Assembly: GCF_001295845.1 (NCBI RefSeq)
Contig: NZ_LJIC01000091.1
Span: 62,001 to 126,000, forward strand
DNA: 64,000 nucleotides
Source: Rhodopseudomonas sp. AAP120
GTDB lineage: Bacteria; Pseudomonadota; Alphaproteobacteria; Rhizobiales; Xanthobacteraceae
Direction: 5' to 3'
Both the position numbers and the translations under genes were made by a program. Positions 53,072 through 60,500 of this stretch are shown here, in pieces (the stretch's first letter is position 1; every line of letters begins with the position of its first letter). Under the pieces are notes generated by a model that saw nothing but the letters and a program-made list of their open reading frames with translations, searched no databases and was not told the origin of the DNA.

Positions 53072-53815
53072 ATGAATCAACCCCTCGCCTCCCGCATCGC
53101 TCTCGTCACCGGCGCATCGCGCGGCATCGGCTATGCGACGGCCCGTGCTCTCGCCAAGGCCGGCGCCCATGTCATCGCGGTCGCCAAGACGCAGGGCGGC
53201 CTTGAAGAGCTCGACGATGCGATCCGCGCCGATGACGGCCACGCCGCCACGCTGGTGCCGCTCGACCTCAAGGATCTCGAGGCGATCGCCCGGCTCGGCG
53301 CTTCGATCTACGAACGCCATGGCAAGCTCGACGTGCTGGTCGGCAACGCCGGCGTCGCCGGTCCGTCGTCGCCGCTCGGCCATATCGAGGTGAAGGCGTG
53401 GACCGACGTGATCAGCCTCAACCTCACGGTCAACTTCCAGCTGATCCGCTGCATGGAGCCGCTCCTGCGCGCATCCGACGCCGGTCGCGCGGTTTTCCTG
53501 ACTTCGCGCGGTGGTGGCCGGGCGCCGGCCTATCGCGGGCCCTACGCAGCCTCGAAGGCGGCGCTTGAGACTTTAGTCGAAGTCTGGGCCAAGGAAGTGG
53601 CGAATACGACACCCATCCGGGTCAACCTGTTCGACCCCGGCCCGACGCGGACCAAACTACGCGGGACGATCATGCCCGGCGAAGACCCGGAAACGCTGCC
53701 GACCGCCGATGAAGCGGCCGAGCAGTTACTCCCGCTCTGCCTGCCGAGTTGGACAGAAACCGGCAAGCTCTACGACCGCCTGACCAGCACACTGAAAGGC
53801 CCCGCCGCGGATTGA
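53072..53815 (+). CDS. SDR-family oxidoreductase
   Basis: Short-chain dehydrogenase/reductase, 247 residues. The cofactor motif TGASRGIGYATARAL, VGNAGVAGPSSP, and the catalytic Ser and Tyr-x-x-x-Lys (FLTSRGG, PYAASKAALETL) are visible. It starts at the ATG 53072; an in-frame GTG lies 9 bp upstream. It follows purF across a hairpin terminator, a neighbourhood found in related genomes. Substrate unknown. Confidence 0.92.
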   Translation: MNQPLASRIALVTGASRGIGYATARALAKAGAHVIAVAKTQGGLEELDDAIRADDGHAATLVPLDLKDLEAIARLGASIYERHGKLDVLVGNAGVAGPSSPLGHIEVKAWTDVISLNLTVNFQLIRCMEPLLRASDAGRAVFLTSRGGGRAPAYRGPYAASKAALETLVEVWAKEVANTTPIRVNLFDPGPTRTKLRGTIMPGEDPETLPTADEAAEQLLPLCLPSWTETGKLYDRLTSTLKGPAAD

Positions 53816-53893
53816 CTTCCGCAGGACGGCAAGATTGACTGACCACAAGCGGGGACCACACCCGCTCGCAATCTGCCATCTTTAAAGGGGGAA

Positions 53894-55123
53894 ATGATGA
53901 GAGTCGCATTCTCGCGTCGTCATGCCATCGCGCTTGCGCTGGCGGGCGCCGCGTTCGTCTCGCCTGCGCTCGCCCAGGACAAGACCGCCAAGATCGGCGT
54001 GCTCAACGACATGTCGAGCCTCTACGCCGATATCGGCGGGCCGAACTCGGTCGTCGCCGCCAAGCTCGCGATCGCGGATTCCGGCCTGGAAGCCAAAGGC
54101 TGGAAGATCGACCTGGTGGCCGGTGATCACCAGAACAAGCCGGACATCGGCGTCAACCTCGCGCGGCAATGGATCGATGTCGACAAGGTCGACATGATCA
54201 CCGACACCCCCAATTCAGGCGTCGCGCTCGCGGTCAGCAATCTCGTCAAGGAAAAGAACATCATCCTGATGAATTCGGGCGGCGGCAGCGTCGATCTGAC
54301 GGGCAAGGCGTGTACTCCGAATACCATCTCGATCGCCTACGACACCTACATGCTGGCGCACGGCACCGGTCAGGCGCTGACCAAGGCCGGCGGCAACACC
54401 TGGTTCTTCCTCACCGCCGACTACGCGTTCGGCGCGGCGCTGGAGCGCGACACCAGCGCCGTCGTGAAGGCCAATGGCGGTCAGGTGCTCGGCGGCGTCA
54501 AGCACCCGATCAACAATGCCGACTTCTCGTCCTTCCTGCTGCAGGCGCAAGCCTCGAAAGCCAAGGTCATCGGCCTCGCCAATGCGGGCGGCGACACGAC
54601 CAATGCGATCAAACAGGCCGCTGAATTCGGCATCACCTCGGGCGGGCAGAAACTCGCCGCGCTGCTGCTGTTTATCAACGACGTGCACGCCCTCGGCCTC
54701 AAGGTCGCGCAGGGACTGACCTTCACCGAGTCCTATTATTGGGACCTCAACGACAACACCCGCGCGTTCGCCAAGCGGTTCTCGGAGCAGGCCAAGAACA
54801 ATGCAAAGCCCTCGATGACGCAGGCCGGCGTCTATGCGGCGGTGCTGCATTATCTCAAGACGCTCGAGGCGATGGGCGGCAACCCGCACGACGGCGCCAA
54901 GGTCGTCGCCAAGATGAAGGAGATCCCGGTGGAGGATCAGCCGTTCGGCAAGTCGATGATCCGCGCCGACGGCCGCCGCATGGTCCCGGCCTATCTGTTC
55001 GAGGTGAAGACTCCAGCGGAATCGAAGGGCCCGTGGGACTATTACAAGAAGATCGCCGACATCTCGGCCGAAGATGCGGCTCGCCCGTTGTCTGAAAGCG
55101 AGTGCCCGTTGGTGAAGAAGTAA
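53894..55123 (+). CDS. Branched-chain amino acid-type ABC transporter substrate-binding protein (Peripla_BP_6), orphan
   Basis: Periplasmic binding protein of the LivJ type. The 409-residue product has a signal peptide (MMRVAFSRRHAIALALAGAAF... cleaved near ALAQD, residue 28). The fold is supported by KIGVLNDMSSLYADIGGPNS, AGDHQNKPDIGVNLARQWID and AYDTYMLAHGTGQAL, then WFFLTADYAFGAALERDT. A strong AAAGGGGG site precedes two adjacent ATG codons (53894, 53897). No permease or ATPase gene is nearby, so its transporter must be encoded elsewhere. Related Rhodopseudomonas binding proteins bind aromatic acids or amino acids; the ligand here is not predictable. Confidence 0.93.
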   Translation: MMRVAFSRRHAIALALAGAAFVSPALAQDKTAKIGVLNDMSSLYADIGGPNSVVAAKLAIADSGLEAKGWKIDLVAGDHQNKPDIGVNLARQWIDVDKVDMITDTPNSGVALAVSNLVKEKNIILMNSGGGSVDLTGKACTPNTISIAYDTYMLAHGTGQALTKAGGNTWFFLTADYAFGAALERDTSAVVKANGGQVLGGVKHPINNADFSSFLLQAQASKAKVIGLANAGGDTTNAIKQAAEFGITSGGQKLAALLLFINDVHALGLKVAQGLTFTESYYWDLNDNTRAFAKRFSEQAKNNAKPSMTQAGVYAAVLHYLKTLEAMGGNPHDGAKVVAKMKEIPVEDQPFGKSMIRADGRRMVPAYLFEVKTPAESKGPWDYYKKIADISAEDAARPLSESECPLVKK

Positions 55124-55148
55124 CGTCCCTCTGCCCCCTTTGCGAGAT

Positions 55149-55182
55149 TGATCATGGCCGGGGTCCACCCCGGCCATGATCA
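55149..55182. terminator. Perfect 16-bp inverted repeat between convergent genes
   Basis: TGATCATGGCCGGGGT (55149-55164) and ACCCCGGCCATGATCA (55167-55182) form a perfect stem with only two bases between. It lies between the binding-protein stop (55123) and the convergent acetyltransferase stop (55201), so it probably acts as a transcript end for both. T-runs are weak on either side. Confidence 0.65.
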
Positions 55183-55200
55183 TTCTGGCCGGGACGCCGG

Positions 55201-55770
55201 TCAGTTCAGTTGCATCGTCATCTGCCGAAACGACTCGCAATCCGTCTCGACGAAGCCCAGCCGAAGATACAGGCTGCGCGCGCGATCATTGGATGGCTGC
55301 ACGGACAATGTCAGGCGCTCGGCCCCGATCGCCCGCGCTGCGCGGGCGAGGCTCGCGATCACCTCGCGCCCGAGGCCGTGCCCCTGTGCAGCCGGCTGCA
55401 ACGCGATATCGACAAGACGTAGCGCCAGCCCCGCCGACCTGTCTGCGGCGCTCGCATCCGGCTCGCTCTGATCGTGCAGCCCGGTTCCGCTCATCTCCAC
55501 CGCGACCACTAGTCGACCGACGGCGATCTCCCGCTCCGCAATGATGAAATACTCAGCCTCCGGAAAGCTCTGTCGGTAGCCGATCCGCTGCGCTTCGAAT
55601 TGCTGCACGAGTAGCGCGCTCTTCAGTTCATCCGGCATGTCGATGCCAACCCATGCGGCGCGCCACGTCGCATCCGAGAGACTGCGGCAGAAGGCGTCAT
55701 CCTCGGGCCGCGCTGGCCGGATCGTTAGTCCGGCCACCGACAGCGCCAAATGTTCGCGAATTCTGCTCAT
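55201..55770 (-). CDS. GNAT-family N-acetyltransferase
   Basis: Acetyl-CoA-dependent acyltransferase of unknown acceptor, 189 residues. The GNAT core is visible as LTIRPARPEDDAFCRSLSDA at the start. The acetyl-CoA loop region is LVDIALQPAAQGHGLGREVIASL, and strand-helix LTLSVQPSNDRARSLYLRLGFVETD follows. The start at 55770 has GGGGAGG in front; the frame extends to 55818 without support. Confidence 0.92.
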   Translation of the reverse strand: MSRIREHLALSVAGLTIRPARPEDDAFCRSLSDATWRAAWVGIDMPDELKSALLVQQFEAQRIGYRQSFPEAEYFIIAEREIAVGRLVVAVEMSGTGLHDQSEPDASAADRSAGLALRLVDIALQPAAQGHGLGREVIASLARAARAIGAERLTLSVQPSNDRARSLYLRLGFVETDCESFRQMTMQLN

Positions 55771-55925
55771 CCCGCCTCCCCGATGATCCGCCCCGATCGG
55801 CTCTTTGCGGCGCCTCATTGACGACGGACGCGGACCGTCGCATCGATGATGCTACTTATCCGTTGTTTGGATCAACTCCGAACGCTGCATTTCAGAATGA
55901 TGATTGCACCTGATCGAGGTCCCCA

Positions 55926-56213
55926 ATGTATCTGATGAAGCCTGAAGATTTCGAACCCTGGATCGGGCGTGCCGTCCGCGTGTCCACCGTTCCTGAGCCG
56001 GTTGAACTCACTCTTGTCAGGCTGCACCGCAGGCCGCTATTCGTCGGTGCGGAGCGTGAGCCGTTCAGCCTGTTCTTTGAATCGGCCGAAGACGTATACC
56101 TGCTCGATGCCGCCTATGAATTCGATTGCGGCCGTGGCGGCCCTTACACCATTCTGATTTCGCAGCTACAGCCCAAGAACGGTCGCAGGCGATATCAAGC
56201 CGTCTTCAATTGA
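55926..56213 (+). CDS. DUF6916-like small protein
   Basis: The 95-residue product begins MYLMKPEDFEPWIGRAVRV and continues VGAEREPFSLFFESAEDVYLL, AAYEFDCGRGGPYTILISQL. This layout (start with a field for a short beta-rich fold, then EPFSLFF and GPYTILI) resembles the DUF6916 family, members of which are often next to tail-collar (microcystin-dependent protein) genes. The neighbour at 56291 is such a gene, which supports the call. Function unknown. Confidence 0.7.
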   Translation: MYLMKPEDFEPWIGRAVRVSTVPEPVELTLVRLHRRPLFVGAEREPFSLFFESAEDVYLLDAAYEFDCGRGGPYTILISQLQPKNGRRRYQAVFN

Positions 56214-56245
56214 CAGGATCACGGCCGCACTCGGCAAGCCGTCAC

Positions 56246-56273
56246 GGGCTCGCGATGCTTCCATTGCGAGCCC
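56246..56273. terminator. Hairpin between convergent DUF6916-like and tail-collar genes
   Basis: GGGCTCGC (56246-56253) and GCGAGCCC (56266-56273) pair, and four more base pairs (one G-T) extend the stem toward a four-base loop. It is 33 bp after the plus-strand stop and 18 bp before the minus-strand stop, so it can end both transcripts. Confidence 0.6.
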
Positions 56274-56290
56274 GCCAGGCGGCCACTAAC

Positions 56291-56926
56291 TCAGTCGTGA
56301 ACCGGATACAGGCCCGACAGACAGATATTGGTCTTGAGCGCCAGGTAAGGCGGCAAGGTCTCGACCGGAACGTTACTTCCGGTGTTACCGATCTGAACCA
56401 CCCCGCCGGTAATCCCGCCGCCACCGCCACTCACGCCGCCCAAATTGACGGGCGTGCCTGCCGTCCCGGCGGGTGCGTAGATCTTGGGCTGGCCTCCTCC
56501 GGTCGGGCCGGTATTGGCCAGTAGCGATCCGGCGGCCGGGGAGCCCGACAGCGAACCAACAGTGACACCCGTCAGCGCCTGGACCGCCGCCGGACCACCG
56601 CCGCCGCCGCCCGTCGGCGTGAACGTCGCCACATGTGAATGCGCAGGCAGGTTCGCCTGGGTCAGCGTAACGCGCTCGACGCCGGCATGCGCGCCCCAGG
56701 CATAGTTACTGAGACCTGGCCCCTGCCCGGCGCCGATGATCACCCGCGACTGAAGATTGGGAAGCTGAAACGTGGTCCGTCCGTCACCACCGAAGGTCCC
56801 GCCGATCAACGAGAACAGGGCCTGGTTCTGAGTGACGCTGAACGTCTGCCCGGCTGCGACTGCCCAATCCACCGGTGCATAGTTGAAACTGACCTGCATG
56901 ATCTGACCAATAAAAGAGTCTGCCAT
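56291..56926 (-). CDS. Phage tail-collar domain protein (microcystin-dependent protein, MdpB-like)
   Basis: The 211-residue product starts MADSFIGQIMQVSFNYAPVDW and has the collar-domain signature AAGQTFSVTQNQALFSLIGG with FGGDGRTTFQLPNLQSRV. The conserved LPAHSHV follows, then a Gly-rich loop, and the terminal LPPYLALKTNICLSGLYPV. Such proteins occur as phage tail tip or fibre parts and as free-standing bacterial genes. No other tail, capsid or lysis genes are near, so this is not a prophage remnant of recognisable size. Confidence 0.93.
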   Translation of the reverse strand: MADSFIGQIMQVSFNYAPVDWAVAAGQTFSVTQNQALFSLIGGTFGGDGRTTFQLPNLQSRVIIGAGQGPGLSNYAWGAHAGVERVTLTQANLPAHSHVATFTPTGGGGGGPAAVQALTGVTVGSLSGSPAAGSLLANTGPTGGGQPKIYAPAGTAGTPVNLGGVSGGGGGITGGVVQIGNTGSNVPVETLPPYLALKTNICLSGLYPVHD

Positions 56927-57575
56927 CTGACCAATTCCTTTCGTGGAGAACGATGGGGCGTGAGGCCAGCGGCGTCGTGCCCCTCCAATGTCAAATCCGG
57001 TCCGAATGAATCCGGACCGCGCTCATTCTCAGCATCTCTCCTCTTCTTGTTGAAGCGATGAATGCGAACCGCCGCGTCGAAGCAATCAGCATGCCGACAA
57101 CCATAAATTCGACCGCTCGATAAAATCAGATCGACGACGTCGTTTCACCAACGCACAACAGACAAGCTACATTCACTTTGCGCGATATTCATCATCACTT
57201 CGGCAGCAATCCACCGACAATGAATAGCTCCCGCGCGCCACCCACGACTGATCAATTTTCTACACCGGCCACCGAACCACCAAAATGTTCACTCAACGCA
57301 GACTCATGAAATAGTGTTTTTTAAAGCCGCCAGTAAGCAGGACCACTCAGCAACAATTCAATAGATCGCACACAAACTCTACATAGTTACCGTACAGCAA
57401 TTCGGACTTGTGACTTATCTACAACGAGAAGCCGAATTCGCGCCATTACATCGCGAGATGCTTGATACCACAACTCGACAGATGCAACGCTCAACCGTTC
57501 GCTTCTCGCATACTTCCTACAAAGCCGCGTGAACTATCAGTTATTTTGCTCCTCTCCCTGATTTCGACGAGAGTC
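56927..57575. other. AT-richer intergenic region, about 650 bp
   Basis: No convincing gene on either strand. The base composition is visibly lower in GC than the rest of the window, with runs such as ATAAATTC, GTTTTTTAAAG and CATTCACTTTGCG. It lies between the divergent tail-collar and autotransporter genes and must contain both promoters. The compositional shift suggests acquired DNA or an AT-rich silencer-bound control region. No classical -35/-10 pair stood out. Confidence 0.55.
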
Positions 57576-60500
57576 ATGCGCCTGAATGATTCTGCCGGAT
57601 CCTCGCCGAAATCCCGCGTCGTGCCGTATGGCGCCGCGGCGGAACGGCTATCGGCAAATTCTCGCACGCCAAAGCCGCCCTCAGCGGAGAGCCGAGCGGG
57701 ATTGATGCGAATTGCTGGCAGCACCTGTGCGCGACCGGCCCGAAGCAAGAACAAGATTCGAATCCTCGCGTCCGCGGCACTAGCGGCCGCAGCGATCGCG
57801 CTGACTTCGACCGCAAGCTGGGCATCGGCAAGTTGTACGGCCGTGAACGGCGGCGCCTTGAACTACAACGTGACGTTCACGTCGCCAGGCGCTCCCGACG
57901 ACGGCAAAGGCTTCAACGAGGCTTATTTGACGGCATTCGCTGCCGGCGACACGCTCCATTATTCGGTGACCATCTCGACGACGGCGGGAACCATTGATGC
58001 CGGATTTACCGCGGACTATTCGTTCGGTATTCCTGCAACCTTCAATAACAACAGTGGCGCTGGCTTCCATGTCAGCACGTCCGGCAGCTACACACTGTCG
58101 GCCGGCGATATAGTGAAGATCAACAACAATCCAGATGGAGCCTCGACGCCGGGCCTATCTTCGGAAGCGATCGACCAGACCGGCAGCGGGTTCCGCGGCA
58201 GCGTGGCGTTCTCAGCCACCTGCACCGCGGCCGGCAGCCCGACGGTCACGTCGGTATCGCCGACGTCCGGTCCGACCGCCGGCGGCACCTCGGTGACGAT
58301 CAACGGCACGAACTTCACCGGGGCGACGTCAGTGAGTTTCGGCTCGAACTCGGTACCGAGCAGCAGCTTCACCGGCAGTTCGTCGACCCAGATCGTCGTG
58401 CCGTCGCCGAGCGGCAGCGCCGGCACCGTGCATATCACGGTAACAAACGGGGTCGGCACCTCGGCGACGAGTTCGAGCGACCAATATACCTATGTGGCGC
58501 CTCCGACGATCAGCTCGATCTCGCCGAGTTCAGGCTCGACCGCGGGCGGCACCGCGGTGACGATCGGCGGGACGAATTTGTCCGGCGTCACCTCGGTGAC
58601 CGTCGGCGGCGCCTCGGCGACGCTCGGCACCAATACGTCGACCTCGATCAGTGTCACCACCCCGGCCGGCACCGCAGGCGCACGCGACGTCGTCGTGACG
58701 ACCGCGGGTGGCTCCGCCACGTCAACCGGCGGTTTCACCTATGTGTCCCCCCCTGCCGTTACCGGTGTGTCGCCGACGTCCGGTCCAGCCACAGGCGGCA
58801 CCTCGGTTACCATCACAGGCACGAACTTCAGCGGCGCAACTTCGGTCAGCTTCGGCTCGAACTCGGTGGCGAGCGGCGGCTTCACCAGCAGTTCGTCGAC
58901 CCAGATCGTCGTGCCCTCGCCAAGCGGCAGCGCCGGCACCGTGCACGTCACCGTGACCACGCCGATCGGGACATCGGCGACCGGCTCGAGCGACCAGTTC
59001 ACCTACATCGCCGCCCCGACCATCACAGGCATTTCGCCGAGTTCCGGTCCAACCAGTGGCGCCACGTCGGTGACGATCAGCGGTACTAATCTGTCAGGCG
59101 TCACCGGTGTCACGGTCGGCGGTGCATCAGCAACGCTCGGTACCAACACGTCGACATCGATCGTCATCACGACGCCATCCGGGACGGCGGGCGCACGCGA
59201 CGTCGTTGTCACCACCGCAGGCGGATCGGCCACCGCGACCGGCGGCTTCACCTATGTGGCGCCACCGAGCATCGGTTCGATTTCGCCCGGTTCGGGTCCG
59301 GCCACCGGCGGCACGTCGGTAACCATCAGCGGCACCAACCTGTCCGGCGTCACCAGCGTAACGGTAGGCGGGGCATCGGCGACGCTCGGCACCAACACAT
59401 CGACCTCGATCATCATCACGACGCCGTCCGGGACGGCTGGTGCGCGCGACGTGGTGGTGACCACGGCCGGTGGCTCGACCACCTCAGCCGGCGGCTTCAC
59501 CTATATCGCCGGCCCGTCCATCGGTTCAATTTCACCCAGTGCCGGCCCAACTACGGGCGGCACCAGCGTCACCATCTCGGGCAGCAATCTGTCCGGTGTC
59601 ACGAGCGTGACTGTCGGCGGCGCTGCGGCAACTCTGGGCGCCAACACGGCGACGTCGATCGTCATCACCACCCCGTCCGGAACGGCCGGGGCACGAGACG
59701 TCGTCGTCACCACGCCCGGTGGTGCGGCAACATCGACCGGCGGCTTCACCTACGCGGCGGCACCGACGATCAGCACGATCTCCCCGAACTCAGGTTCGAC
59801 CGGAGGCGGCACCTCGGTGACGATCAGCGGCACGAATCTGTCCGGAGTGACCGCGGTTACCATCGGCGGCGCATCCGCGACCCTCGGCACCAATACTTCG
59901 ACGTCGATCGTGGTGACGACACCGTCCGGCACGGCCGGAGCACGCGACGTTGTCCTGACCACCCCGGGCGGTTCGGTCACAGCAACCGGCGGGTTCACCT
60001 ACATCCTGTCGCCGTCGATCAGCTCGATCTCGCCGAACGCCGGCCCGACGGCGGGCGGCACGTCGGTGACGATCACCGGCACCAATCTGGCCGGGGTCAC
60101 CGGCGTGACGATCGGCGGCTCACCCGCGACGGTCGGCACCAATACGTCCACCTCGGTCGTGGTGACCACGCCCGCCGGCACAGCAGGGGCGCGCGACGTC
60201 GTCGTGACGACCGGTGGAGGCTCGGCCACGGCCACCGGCGGTTTCACCTACGCGGGGCCGCCAACGATCGGCACGATCTCCCCCAACTCCGGCTCGACCA
60301 GCGGCGGCACCACCATCACCATCTCCGGCAGCAATCTCGCCAACGTCATTTCGGTCAGCATCGGCGGCGCCGCGGCCTCGCTCGGTACCAACACATCCAC
60401 GTCAATCGTGGTGACGACGCCGAGCGGCACGGCCGGCGCACGCGACGTCGTCGTGACGACCGCCGGCGGCTCGGTGACATCCACCGGCGGCTTCACCTAT

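Noticed and set aside
56291-56926. Prophage remnant around the tail-collar gene
   Set aside because: No integrase, capsid, terminase, lysis or other tail gene is present within several kilobases.
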